A stretch of 64,000 nucleotides of DNA from assembly GCF_016722785.1 (NCBI RefSeq), contig NZ_JAEQNE010000004.1:342501-406500 (forward strand), in the 5' to 3' direction. The notes under the pieces are model-generated. The model did not search any database and was not told the origin of the DNA. It saw only the letters and a list, made by a program, of their open reading frames with translations. Position numbers and translations under genes: made by a program. Positions within the stretch are counted from its first letter, which is position 1. Each line of letters starts with the position of its first letter. This document shows positions 25,991 through 34,882 of this stretch, piece by piece. The stretch comes from Ramlibacter monticola. GTDB taxonomy: Bacteria; Pseudomonadota; Gammaproteobacteria; Burkholderiales; Burkholderiaceae_C.

Positions 25991-27070
25991 TTGTTCACTT
26001 TCGGGTCTTTGTTCGGCCGCCAGTCGGCCCCGCTGCTGGGGCTGGACATCAGTTCTTCCAGCGTCAAGCTCGTCGAGCTCGGCCTCAGGAAGGACGGCGG
26101 TTTCGTCCTGGAACGCTGTGCCATCGAGCCCCTGGAGCGTGGCTGGATCAACGACGGCAACGTCGAGAAGTTCGACGAGGTCGCCGAGGCCATGCGGCGC
26201 GTCATCAAGAAGAGCGGCACCCGGACGCGCAATGTTGCCATGGCATTGCCTGCGTCGGCGGTGATCACCAAGAAAATCATCCTGCCCGGCGGCCTGTCCG
26301 AACAGGACCTGGAAGTGCAGGTCGAGACCGAAGCCAACCAGTACATCCCCTTCTCGCTGGATGAAGTGAGCCTGGACTTCTGCGTCGTCGGCCCGAGCAG
26401 CACGTCCGCCGGCGACGTGGAGGTGCTGATCGCCGCCTCCCGCAAGGAAAAGGTGCAGGACCGCCAGGGCCTGGCCGAAGCGGCCGGCCTGAAGCCGGTG
26501 ATCATCGACGTCGAATCGTACGCGGCGCGCCTCGCCGCCAGTCGCCTGATCGGCGGCCTGCCCGACGCCGGCAAGGACCAGCTGGTCGCGCTGTTCGAAG
26601 TCGGTGCCAGCACCACCAGCATGCAGGTCATCCGCAACGACGAGGTGCTGTACGACCGCGACCAGGCTTTCGGCGGCGCCCAGCTCACCCAGCTCATCGT
26701 CCGGCACTACGGCTTCTCGCCGGAGGAGGCCGAGACCAAGAAGCGCAGCGGCGAACTGCCCGAGGACTATGAAATGGGCGTGCTGAAGCCCTTCGTCGAC
26801 AGCATGGCGCAGGAAGTCGCCCGCGCCCTGCAGTTCTTCTTCACCAGCACTCCGCACAACCGCGTGGACCAGATCATGGTGGCCGGCGGCTCGGCGGCGC
26901 TGCCGGGCCTGAGCGAATCCATCATGGCCCACACCTCGTTCCCCTGCACCCTGGCCGATCCCTTCCAGGGCATGGAGATCGGCGACAACGTCCGGGAGAA
27001 GAAGGTGCGCCGCGAAGCGCCGTCGTACCTGACCTCCTGCGGGCTGGCGATGCGGAGGTTCCTGCAGTGA
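25991..27070 (+). CDS. pilM: Type IV pilus assembly protein PilM
   Basis: A 359-residue actin-like cytoplasmic ATPase of the type IV pilus alignment subcomplex. The N-terminal phosphate loop GLDISSSSVKLVELG (~14-28), a second nucleotide loop at FEVGASTTSMQV (~204) and the adenosine-binding region VAGGSAALPGL (~297) follow the FtsA/PilM pattern. The start is TTG 25991, supported by a near-perfect TAGGAGG five bases upstream; no ATG or GTG fits the conserved N-terminus. It opens the pilMNOPQ operon and its stop overlaps the pilN start. Confidence 0.95.
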   Translation: MFTFGSLFGRQSAPLLGLDISSSSVKLVELGLRKDGGFVLERCAIEPLERGWINDGNVEKFDEVAEAMRRVIKKSGTRTRNVAMALPASAVITKKIILPGGLSEQDLEVQVETEANQYIPFSLDEVSLDFCVVGPSSTSAGDVEVLIAASRKEKVQDRQGLAEAAGLKPVIIDVESYAARLAASRLIGGLPDAGKDQLVALFEVGASTTSMQVIRNDEVLYDRDQAFGGAQLTQLIVRHYGFSPEEAETKKRSGELPEDYEMGVLKPFVDSMAQEVARALQFFFTSTPHNRVDQIMVAGGSAALPGLSESIMAHTSFPCTLADPFQGMEIGDNVREKKVRREAPSYLTSCGLAMRRFLQ

Positions 27071-27768
27071 TCCTGATCAACCTGTTGCCGCACCGAGAGG
27101 CGGCACGCAAGCGCCGGCGCGAGATGTTCTACGCCGGCCTGGGCGCTTCGGCGCTGGCCGGTGCGGTGATCGCCGGCGGCATCTACCTCTGGTACGGCGC
27201 CCAGATCTCCAACCAGCAGATGCGCAACACCATCCTGGCCACCGAGAACCAGCGTCTGGACAGCCAGATCAAGGACATCGCGGCACTGCAGGAGGAGATC
27301 GCGGCCCTGCGCGCCCGCCAGCAGGCGGTGGAAGACCTGCAGGCCGACCGCAACATGCCGGTGCACCTGCTCAACGAGCTGTCCCGGCTGCTGCCGGACG
27401 GCATCTACCTGACCAGCATGAAGCAGGTCAACGACAACGTGGCGCTGGCCGGCATCGCGCAGTCCAACGAGCGCGTCTCGGAACTGCTGCGCAACCTGAG
27501 CTCGGGCAGCCCCTGGATCGCCCGGCCGGAACTGATCGAGATCGTGGCGACCAACGTCACGCTGCCGCCCAAGGACACCCGCCGGGTGGCGAACTTCAAG
27601 ATCAACGTGAAGGTGCTGCGCGCCAGCGAGGCGCAGAAGGCCGCGGCCGCCGCGAGCGCTGCCGCTGCCGCCGCGCCGTCGAGCGGCGTGGTGGCCGCGC
27701 CGATGGGCGCCGCCAGCGCCCCCAGCGCCGCCGTGGCCGCCGTCACTCCCGCTTCGGCCAGGAAGTGA
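27067..27768 (+). CDS. pilN: Type IV pilus assembly protein PilN
   Basis: A 233-residue bitopic inner-membrane protein. The cytoplasmic N-terminus INLLPHREAARKRRR is the strongly conserved peptide that docks into PilM. One membrane helix (~24-45) leads to a coiled coil (~55-95) and a periplasmic ferredoxin-like domain. The C-terminal 45 residues are Ala/Ser-rich low complexity, longer than usual. Start is GTG 27067, overlapping the pilM stop. Confidence 0.95.
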   Translation: MILINLLPHREAARKRRREMFYAGLGASALAGAVIAGGIYLWYGAQISNQQMRNTILATENQRLDSQIKDIAALQEEIAALRARQQAVEDLQADRNMPVHLLNELSRLLPDGIYLTSMKQVNDNVALAGIAQSNERVSELLRNLSSGSPWIARPELIEIVATNVTLPPKDTRRVANFKINVKVLRASEAQKAAAAASAAAAAAPSSGVVAAPMGAASAPSAAVAAVTPASARK

Positions 27769-27809
27769 CGCCCCCTCGTTTCCCGCCTACCGCAACCAGG
27801 GTCTGAACC

Positions 27810-28487
27810 ATGGCCGTACCCTCCCTCGACACTGCCGCCCTCAAGGAACAGATCGTCTCCCAGTTCCGCGGCCTCGATCCGAACGAACCGGGCTCCTGGC
27901 CCCTCGTCCCGAAGCTGCTGGTCTGCGTGGCCGTCATCGTCGCCATCGTGGTGGCCCTGTGGTTCTCCTGGCTCACGACCTCCGCCGAGGAACTCGAGGC
28001 GGAACAGAAGAAGGAACTCGGCCTGCGCGAGGACTACAAGAAGAAGCTCACGCAGGCGGTCAACCTCGATGCCCTGCGCAAGCAGCGCGAGCAGGTGCAG
28101 CAGTACGTGACGCAGCTGGAGAAGCAGCTTCCGAGCAAGGCGGAGATGGACGCCCTGCTGTCCGACATCAACCAGGCGGGCCTCGGCCGCAGCCTGACCT
28201 TCGACCTGTTCCGCCCCGGCTCGGTCAGCGTCAGGGAGTACTACGCGGAGCTTCCGATCTCCGTGAAGGTGCAGGGCCGCTACAACGACATCGGCGCCTT
28301 CGCCTCGGACATCGCGCACCTCTCGCGCATCGTGACGCTCAACAACCTCGATATCTCCCAGTCCAAGGACAACCTGGTGCTGGACGCCACGGCCAAGACC
28401 TTCCGCTACCTCGACCCCGACGAAGTGGCGGCGCAGCGCAAGGCCACGGCCGGCAAGCCCGGCCAGAAGGGCGGAGCCAAGAAATGA
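27810..28487 (+). CDS. pilO: Type IV pilus assembly protein PilO
   Basis: A 225-residue bitopic partner of PilN that spans from the inner membrane to the periplasm in the alignment complex. One membrane helix (PKLLVCVAVIVAIVVALWFSW, ~36-56) is followed by a coiled coil (~60-105) and a ferredoxin-like domain ending in LDATAKTFRYLD. It starts 41 bases after pilN, the only gap of that size in the operon, and its stop overlaps pilP by ATGA. Confidence 0.95.
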   Translation: MAVPSLDTAALKEQIVSQFRGLDPNEPGSWPLVPKLLVCVAVIVAIVVALWFSWLTTSAEELEAEQKKELGLREDYKKKLTQAVNLDALRKQREQVQQYVTQLEKQLPSKAEMDALLSDINQAGLGRSLTFDLFRPGSVSVREYYAELPISVKVQGRYNDIGAFASDIAHLSRIVTLNNLDISQSKDNLVLDATAKTFRYLDPDEVAAQRKATAGKPGQKGGAKK

Positions 28488-29026
28488 CCCGCAAGCTGTT
28501 GCTCGCACTCGTCGCCGCCGCCGCACTGGCCGCCTGCAGCGACTCCGACCAGGAGGAAATCCAGCAATGGATGCAGGAGCAGCGCGCCGCCACCAAGCCG
28601 CAGGTGACGCCGATCCCGGAGCCCAAGCGCTTCGCGCCGCAGGCGTACACGCAGGAATCCGCCGTTGAACCCTTCAGCCAGCAGAAGTTGAGCGTGGCGT
28701 TCAAGCGCGACGCCCAGCAGGCCGGCACGGCCAGCGCCGCGCTGCTGCAGCCCGAGCTGAGCCGGCGCAAGGAACCGCTGGAAGCCTATCCGCTGGATTC
28801 CATGGCGATGGTGGGCAGCCTGATCAAGGCCGGCCAGCCGGTGGCGCTGATCAAGATCGACAACCTGCTGTACCAGGTCAAGCCCGGCAACTACCTGGGG
28901 CAGAACTACGGACGCATCACGAAGGTGACGGAAACGGAAGTCGTTATGAGGGAGCTGGTGCAGGACGCGGCTGGCGAATGGATCGAGAGAACCTCGACGC
29001 TGCAATTGCAGGAGAAGTCCAAATGA
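28484..29026 (+). CDS. pilP: Type IV pilus lipoprotein PilP
   Basis: A 180-residue lipoprotein with lipobox LAAC at the end of a short signal peptide. An extended, proline-containing linker precedes the C-terminal beta domain (MVGSLIKAGQPVALIKIDNLLYQVKPGNYLG), which contacts the N0 domain of the secretin. PilP joins the PilNO inner-membrane complex to PilQ. The start lies in the pilO stop and its stop overlaps the pilQ start, so production of the complex is translationally coupled. Confidence 0.94.
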   Translation: MTRKLLLALVAAAALAACSDSDQEEIQQWMQEQRAATKPQVTPIPEPKRFAPQAYTQESAVEPFSQQKLSVAFKRDAQQAGTASAALLQPELSRRKEPLEAYPLDSMAMVGSLIKAGQPVALIKIDNLLYQVKPGNYLGQNYGRITKVTETEVVMRELVQDAAGEWIERTSTLQLQEKSK

Positions 29027-31143
29027 TGAAAACGAGCAAATGGAGCTGGCGCGCCTTCGCGGCCGCGGCGGCGATGGTGGCTTCGGCCTGCTGGGGCGTC
29101 GCGCAGGCGGCGCCGGTCGTGGAAAACGTCCGGGGGAGCATGCAGGGCGGCGCCGAGGTCGTGCGGATCGACTTCAGCGAACCGCTCACGTCGGTGCCCA
29201 CCGGCTTCGCCATCCAGTCGCCGGCGCGCATCGCGCTGGACATCCCCGGGGCAACCAACGGGCTGGGCCGCAGCGCGGTGGACCTCAACGTCGGCAACCT
29301 GCGCTCCGTGAACGTGGTGCAGGCGCCCGACCGCGCCCGCCTGGTCCTGAACCTGAAGGCCTCGACCAACTACCGCACGCAGATCGACGGCAAGTCGCTG
29401 ATCGTCACCCTCGACCCCGTGGCGCAGGCCAGCACCGGCTCGGCGCCGGCGCAGGCCTTTGCCGAAAGCCGCAACCGCGACACGCAGCCGATCCGCGACC
29501 TCGACTTCCGCCGCGGCCCGGATGGCTCCGGCCGCGTGGTCGTGGACCTGCCCAGCAACCAGGTCGGCGTGGACATCCGCCAGCAGGGCCAGTCGCTGGT
29601 GGTCGAATTCCTGAAGTCGACGCTGCCCGAGGGCCTGCGCCGGCGCATGGACGTGACCGACTTCGGCACGCCGATCCAGGCCGTGAGCACCTTCCAGCAG
29701 GGCGACCGCGTGCGCATGGTGATCGAGCCGCGCGGCGCCTGGGAGCACAGCGCGTATCAATCCGACAACCAGTTCGTGGTGGAAGTCCGCACCCAGCGGC
29801 AGGACCCGAACAAGCTCTCGCAGGGCCCCGGCTACACCGGTGAGAAACTGTCGCTGAACTTCCAGAACATCGAAGTGCGCTCGCTGCTGCAGGTCATCGC
29901 GGACTTCACGAACTTCAACATCGTCACCTCCGACTCGGTCACGGGCGGCGTGACGCTGCGCCTGAAGGACGTGCCCTGGGACCAGGCGCTGGACATCATC
30001 CTGCAGGCCAAGGGCCTGGGCATGCGCCGCACCGGCAACGTGCTGTGGATCGCCCCGAAGGACGAGATCGCCGCCAAGGAAAAGCTGGAGCTCGAGGCCC
30101 AGGCCGCGATCCAGACCCTGGAGCCGCTGCGCACGCAGGGCTTCGTCCTGAACTACACCAAGGCGGCCGACGTCGCCGTGCAGCTCACCGGAAGCGGCGC
30201 CTCCCGCATCCTCAGCGCCCGCGGCAGCGCGATCGCCGAGCCGCGCACCAACCAGCTGTTCGTCACCGACGTGCCGTCCAAGCTGGAACAGGTGCAGCAG
30301 CTGGTGCAGCGGCTCGATATCGCGGTGCGCCAGGTGCTGATCGAGGCGCGCATCGTCGAAGCCTCCGACAGCTTCGGCAAGAGCCTGGGCGTGCGCCTGG
30401 GCGGCAGCGACCTGCGCGGCGTGCGCGGCGGCGACGCCGGCTATGCGCTCAACAACAGCAACCGCGTCGCCTTCGGCGGCAGCTACGACGCCGTGTCCGG
30501 CACGACGGGCGAAAGCAACACCGCGCTGACGACGCTCAATACCAGCGTCGTGAACCTGCCGGCCGTCGGCGTCGGTGGCTTCACGCCCTCGACCTTCGCC
30601 ATCTCGATCTTCAGCTCCGCCGCCAACCGCTTCCTGAACCTGGAGCTGTCGGCGCTGGAAGCGGATGGCAAGGGCAAGCTGGTGTCCAGCCCGCGCATCG
30701 TGACGGCCGACAAGACCAAGGCGCTGATCGAGCAGGGCACGGAATTCCCGTACCAGCAGGCGACCTCCAGCGGCGCGACCTCGGTGGCCTTCCGCCGCGC
30801 CACGCTGAAGCTGGAAGTGACGCCGCAGATCACGCCCGAGGGCAACATCATCCTGGACCTCGACATCGCCAAGGACAGCCGTGGCGAGACCACGGCGGCC
30901 GGCATCGCCATCAACACCAAGCACATCAAGACGCAGGTGCTGGTGGAGAACGGCGGCACGGTCGTGATCGGCGGCATCTTCGAGCTGACCGAGACCGAGC
31001 AGGAAACGCGGGTGCCGCTGCTGGGCGACATCCCGGTCGCCGGCAACCTGTTCAAGAACCGCCAGCGCCAGGCGACCAAGCAGGAAATGCTGGTGTTCAT
31101 CACGCCGAAGATGGTGGCAGACCGTCAGGCTGCCGGCCGCTGA
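29023..31143 (+). CDS. pilQ: Type IV pilus secretin PilQ
   Basis: A 706-residue outer-membrane secretin through which the pilus exits. A signal peptide (AAAAAMVASACWGVAQA) is followed by two AMIN-type peptidoglycan-binding repeats (~25-120 and ~150-250), an STN/N0 domain (LSLNFQNIEVRSLLQVIADFT near 280), an N1 domain and the secretin core with VPLLGDIPVAGNLFKNR near 665. Two adjacent ATGs (29023, 29026) are possible; GGAGAAG precedes both. Confidence 0.96.
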   Translation: MMKTSKWSWRAFAAAAAMVASACWGVAQAAPVVENVRGSMQGGAEVVRIDFSEPLTSVPTGFAIQSPARIALDIPGATNGLGRSAVDLNVGNLRSVNVVQAPDRARLVLNLKASTNYRTQIDGKSLIVTLDPVAQASTGSAPAQAFAESRNRDTQPIRDLDFRRGPDGSGRVVVDLPSNQVGVDIRQQGQSLVVEFLKSTLPEGLRRRMDVTDFGTPIQAVSTFQQGDRVRMVIEPRGAWEHSAYQSDNQFVVEVRTQRQDPNKLSQGPGYTGEKLSLNFQNIEVRSLLQVIADFTNFNIVTSDSVTGGVTLRLKDVPWDQALDIILQAKGLGMRRTGNVLWIAPKDEIAAKEKLELEAQAAIQTLEPLRTQGFVLNYTKAADVAVQLTGSGASRILSARGSAIAEPRTNQLFVTDVPSKLEQVQQLVQRLDIAVRQVLIEARIVEASDSFGKSLGVRLGGSDLRGVRGGDAGYALNNSNRVAFGGSYDAVSGTTGESNTALTTLNTSVVNLPAVGVGGFTPSTFAISIFSSAANRFLNLELSALEADGKGKLVSSPRIVTADKTKALIEQGTEFPYQQATSSGATSVAFRRATLKLEVTPQITPEGNIILDLDIAKDSRGETTAAGIAINTKHIKTQVLVENGGTVVIGGIFELTETEQETRVPLLGDIPVAGNLFKNRQRQATKQEMLVFITPKMVADRQAAGR

Positions 31144-31147
31144 ACCT

Positions 31148-31177
31148 TTGACATTTTGACCCGTTCACCTGTAGTAC
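31148..31177 (+). promoter_or_regulatory. Putative promoter of the Ig-like lipoprotein gene
   Basis: A consensus TTGACA (31148-31153) begins 4 bases after the pilQ stop and is followed after 18 bases by TAGTAC (31172-31177). A GGAAGGA ribosome site lies at 31182-31188 before ATG 31198. The -10 is weak; if real, the lipoprotein can be expressed separately from the pilus operon. Confidence 0.4.
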
Positions 31178-31197
31178 CGACGGAAGGATTTGTTTCG

Positions 31198-33213
31198 ATG
31201 AACAAGAAGATGAAGGCGCTGGCCTCGATGGTCATGGTCGGCGCGCTGGCCGCATGCGGAGGGGGGGGAGGAAGCCCCGGCACCACGCCTGGAACGGGCA
31301 GCGGAGGCTCCGGTAGCAGTGGCGGAGGATCGGGCGATTCGCCGTCAACGCCCGTCGACAGCGCGAGCCTGGCGCTGAGCCTCGTGAATTCCTCGGGCGC
31401 GCCCGTCGCAGGCAACGCCGTGAGCGCTGGCGCCACGGTGTTCGCCAAGGCCCTGGTCAAGGACGCGAGCGGCGCGCTCGTCCAGAACAAGCTCGTCACG
31501 TTCTCGGCGGGCCAGGGCAGCTCCGTGGCCTTCCAGCCCGCGTCCGGCCAGGTGCTCACCGACGCGAACGGCATCGCGACCGTGCAGGTCACGCCGGCCA
31601 GCGCGACCAGCGCCGGTGCGGCCACGCTCACGGCCACGGCGACGGTCGGGGGCGCCGCAGTCTCCAGCTCGCTGGACGTCCAGACTTCGCCGGCCAACGT
31701 GTCGCTGGCGCAGATGGCGGCGGCGCAGAGTTCGCTCACCCCGTTCCAGAACACCACGGTCACGGTGAACGCGCTCGTGAACGGCACGGCCGCGACGAGC
31801 ACACCGGTGGCCGTCGGCTTCACAGCCAGTTGCGGCACCTTCAGCCCGGCGACCGCAACCACCGATTCGACCGGCAAGGCCTCGGCCACCTTCCAGGCGG
31901 CCGGCTGCCTGGGCGGCACTGCCACGCTGACGGCCTCCGCCCCGGGTGCGAGCCCCGTGCAGACCCAGGTGACGGTTCAGTCCCCGCAGGCCACGAACGT
32001 GCTGTTCGAGAGCGCCACGCCTTCTGTGATCTTCACCTCGGCGGCGTCGTCCGGCGACAAGCAATCCACGGTGCGCTTCAAGGTGGTGGATGCCGCCGGC
32101 AGCGGCATCGGGGCCTCCACGAATGTCCAGGTGTCGCTGTCCGCCGCGGCCATCGCCTCGGGCGTCGTCTTCGCCGACACGAAGACGACCGCTCCCAAGA
32201 CGGTGCCGACCGACGCCAACGGCGAGGTCTCGGTCATCGTGAAGTCCGGTGGTTTCCCCACGCCCCTGAGCGTGACGGCTGCCCTCGCCAGCGATACCTC
32301 GGTTTCCGCCTCGTCTTCGGGCCTGACGGTCAACTCCGGCCGTGCGGTGCAGAAGTTCTTCTCGCCATCCGCCAGCGTCTTCAACATGGAGGGCTGGGAC
32401 TTCGACGGCGAGATCACGAACCTGAACGTGCGCACCGCCGACCGCCTCGGCCAGCCGGTGCCGGAAGGCACGCCGGTGTCCTTCATTTCCGAAGGCGGCC
32501 AGGTCACCGCATCCTGCACGCTGACCATCGACGGCAACGGCAAGTCCGGCTGCTCGGTTCAGTTCGCCAGCCAGGCCTTCCGCCCGACCGACGGCCGGGT
32601 CAGCATCCTCGCCTTCATGGATGGCGACGAGGACTTCGTGGACATCAACGGCAACAACCGCTTCGATGCCGGAGAGCAGTTCACGGACATGGGACAGCCG
32701 TTCCTGGACTCGGACGAAGACGGCGCCCCGGCTGCGACCGAGCAAAGGGTTGGCAACAGCTCCGTGGCCGGTTCCGGCATCGGCACGAACGCCTGCAGCA
32801 CTGGCGTGATCGAGAACGTCCCGAATACCTGTGACGGCGTCTGGGGACCGACCCGCGTGCGCGCCCGCCTGACCATCGTGTTTTCCGGCAGCTTCGCCAT
32901 CACGGCGACGGAGGACTCCAGCGTGTTCGGCACACCGTCGGCGACGGGCGTGACCGTCAACCTGTTCGACCTGCATGGCAACCCCCTGCCGTTCGGCACC
33001 AGCGTCACGGCCACCGTGAGCGGCGGAACGAACTGCGTGGTGCGAGAAGTGATTCCCGCGACCGTGCCCAGCACCACGACGGCCACCAGCCACCGGGTGA
33101 TCGTCGCCAAGGGCTCCAGCCCCGGCGATACCTGCAGCGGCGCCGAGCTGTCCATGAAGAGCTCGACGCCCAAGGGCAACGTGACCCTGCTCGGCTCGGT
33201 GATCATCCCCTGA
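31198..33213 (+). CDS. Large lipoprotein with bacterial Ig-like domains and acidic Ca-binding-like segment
   Basis: A 671-residue lipoprotein. The lipobox LAAC places the modified cysteine at residue 20, followed by a Gly/Ser/Thr linker to about residue 58. Several repeats of invasin/Big_1-like beta-sandwich domains follow, recognisable by the recurring phrases AKALVKDASGALVQNKLVTFSAG, VLTDANGIATVQVTP and TDSTGKASATFQA. Residues ~472-503 form an acidic loop-rich insert with DxNxNxxxDxGE spacing (DINGNNRFDAGEQF), as in EF-hand or dockerin-type calcium sites. It sits between pilQ and aroK. A surface or periplasmic adhesin-like role connected with pili is an inference from position only. Confidence 0.75.
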   Translation: MNKKMKALASMVMVGALAACGGGGGSPGTTPGTGSGGSGSSGGGSGDSPSTPVDSASLALSLVNSSGAPVAGNAVSAGATVFAKALVKDASGALVQNKLVTFSAGQGSSVAFQPASGQVLTDANGIATVQVTPASATSAGAATLTATATVGGAAVSSSLDVQTSPANVSLAQMAAAQSSLTPFQNTTVTVNALVNGTAATSTPVAVGFTASCGTFSPATATTDSTGKASATFQAAGCLGGTATLTASAPGASPVQTQVTVQSPQATNVLFESATPSVIFTSAASSGDKQSTVRFKVVDAAGSGIGASTNVQVSLSAAAIASGVVFADTKTTAPKTVPTDANGEVSVIVKSGGFPTPLSVTAALASDTSVSASSSGLTVNSGRAVQKFFSPSASVFNMEGWDFDGEITNLNVRTADRLGQPVPEGTPVSFISEGGQVTASCTLTIDGNGKSGCSVQFASQAFRPTDGRVSILAFMDGDEDFVDINGNNRFDAGEQFTDMGQPFLDSDEDGAPAATEQRVGNSSVAGSGIGTNACSTGVIENVPNTCDGVWGPTRVRARLTIVFSGSFAITATEDSSVFGTPSATGVTVNLFDLHGNPLPFGTSVTATVSGGTNCVVREVIPATVPSTTTATSHRVIVAKGSSPGDTCSGAELSMKSSTPKGNVTLLGSVIIP

Positions 33214-33225
33214 CATGGGGCGCAC

Positions 33226-33753
33226 CTGAGCATCACCCTCGTCGGAATGCCCGGCAGTGGCAAGACCACTGTCGGGCGCCAACTTGCAAGGCGGCTCGGG
33301 CTGCCTTTTTTCGATTCCGACCACGTCATCGAGGAGCGGCTCGGCTGCTCCATCCGCGAGTACTTCGCGCGGGAAGGCGAGGCGTCCTTCCGCGACGTCG
33401 AACAGCAGGTGCTCGCCGAACTGGCGCAGGGACCGTCCTGCGTGATCGCCACCGGCGGCGGCGCCGTGCTGCGCGAGGCCAACCGCGCGTGCCTGCGCGC
33501 CACCGGCCAGGTGGTCTACCTGCGCTCCTCGCCCGAGGAGCTGTACCGGCGATTGCGGCACGACACCACGCGCCCGCTGCTGCAGGTGGCCGACCCCATG
33601 GCGAAGCTGCGCGAGCTGTACGAGCAGCGCGACCCCCTCTACCGCGAGGCGGCCCACTTCCAGGTCGAGACCGGCCGGCCCTCGGTGCCGCGGCTGGTGA
33701 ACATGATCCTGATGCAGCTGGAGCTGTCCGGCGGCCTTCCGCCCGCCGCTTAA
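33226..33753 (+). CDS. aroK: Shikimate kinase, probable CTG start
   Basis: Shikimate kinase phosphorylates shikimate in aromatic amino-acid synthesis. The P-loop GMPGSGKTT, the substrate-binding [11 protein letters not shown] segment and GGGAVL near residue 80 are all present. The first in-frame ATG (33247) falls inside the P-loop and would remove the first beta strand (SITLVG) that the fold needs. No ATG, GTG or TTG occurs between that point and the in-frame stop at 33211, so the only plausible near-cognate start is CTG 33226, giving 175 residues, close to the ~173 of E. coli AroK. A five-codon frame ATG 33215 to TGA 33229 overlaps the CTG as CTGA and may deliver ribosomes to it. Confidence 0.85.
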   Translation: MSITLVGMPGSGKTTVGRQLARRLGLPFFDSDHVIEERLGCSIREYFAREGEASFRDVEQQVLAELAQGPSCVIATGGGAVLREANRACLRATGQVVYLRSSPEELYRRLRHDTTRPLLQVADPMAKLRELYEQRDPLYREAAHFQVETGRPSVPRLVNMILMQLELSGGLPPAA

Positions 33754-33762
33754 ACTCGGGGC

Positions 33763-34866
33763 ATGCCAGCCCCGCTTTCCGACTCCCCCCGGCAGGTCCG
33801 CATCGCGCTCGGCGAGCGCAGCTACGAGATCCGCATCGGCGCCGGCCTGCTTGCCGACGCCGCGAGCTGGGAGGGCCTGCCCGCGGCGGCGGCCGCCCTC
33901 GTCGTCACCAACACCACCGTGGCGCCCCTGTACCTCGGCGCGCTGCGCGCGGCGCTGGCCGCACGCTACCGCTCGGTGTTCGAGGTCGTGCTGCCGGACG
34001 GCGAGGAACACAAGGACTGGGCGACCCTCAACCTGATCTTCGATGCGCTGCTGTCCCACGGCTGCGACCGCAGGACGGTGCTGTTCGCGCTGGGCGGCGG
34101 CGTGGTGGGCGACATGACCGGCTTCGCCGCCGCGAGCTACATGCGCGGCGTGCCCTTCGTGCAGGTGCCGACCACGCTGCTGGCGCAGGTCGATTCCTCG
34201 GTGGGCGGCAAGACCGCGATCAACCATCCGCTCGGCAAGAACATGATCGGCGCGTTCTACCAGCCGGCGCGCGTGCTCTGCGACCTCGACACGCTGAAGA
34301 CGCTGCCCCCGCGCGAGCTCAGCGCCGGCCTCGCGGAGGTGATCAAGTACGGCCCGATCGCCGACCTGGACTTCCTGGACTGGATCGAGGCGAACGTGGA
34401 CGCCCTGGTGGCGCGGGAGCCGCGCGCGCTGGCGCATGCGGTGAAGCGCAGCTGCGAGATCAAGGCGGAGGTGGTGGGGCAGGACGAGCGCGAGTCGGGC
34501 CTGCGGGCGATCCTCAATTTCGGTCACACCTTCGGCCACGCCATCGAGGCGGGGCTCGGCTACGGCGAGTGGCTGCACGGCGAGGCCGTGGGCTGCGGCA
34601 TGGTGATGGCGCTGCGGCTGTCGCACAGGCTCGGATTGGTCGATGCCGCCTTCGTGCAGCGCGTCACGGCCCTGATCGCGCGCGCGGGCCTGCCCACCGT
34701 CGGGCCGGCGCTCGGGGCCGAGCGCTACCTCGCGCTGATGCGGGTCGACAAGAAGGCCGAGGCCGGCGAGGTCCGCTTCGTGGTGATCGAGCGGCCGGGG
34801 CAGGCCGCGGTGCGCGGCGCGCCCGACGACCTGGTCCGCCAGGTGCTCGCCGAGTCGACCCGCTGA
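33763..34866 (+). CDS. aroB: 3-dehydroquinate synthase
   Basis: A 367-residue NAD- and metal-dependent enzyme converting DAHP to 3-dehydroquinate. [11 protein letters not shown] near 90, [19 protein letters not shown] near 110, the [18 protein letters not shown] block near 145 and the metal-ligand histidines in [10 protein letters not shown] near 250 are family signatures. It starts 9 bases after the aroK stop, the standard aroKB pairing. The bases TAAACT formed by the aroK stop lie 6 bases before its ATG, another -10-like box hugging a start codon, though co-transcription with aroK is more likely. Confidence 0.97.
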   Translation: MPAPLSDSPRQVRIALGERSYEIRIGAGLLADAASWEGLPAAAAALVVTNTTVAPLYLGALRAALAARYRSVFEVVLPDGEEHKDWATLNLIFDALLSHGCDRRTVLFALGGGVVGDMTGFAAASYMRGVPFVQVPTTLLAQVDSSVGGKTAINHPLGKNMIGAFYQPARVLCDLDTLKTLPPRELSAGLAEVIKYGPIADLDFLDWIEANVDALVAREPRALAHAVKRSCEIKAEVVGQDERESGLRAILNFGHTFGHAIEAGLGYGEWLHGEAVGCGMVMALRLSHRLGLVDAAFVQRVTALIARAGLPTVGPALGAERYLALMRVDKKAEAGEVRFVVIERPGQAAVRGAPDDLVRQVLAESTR

Positions 34867-34882
34867 CGCCGCCGCCCGGTCC

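Noticed and set aside
33247..33753. aroK starting at ATG 33247
   Set aside because: This start falls inside the P-loop and would remove the beta strand leading into it.
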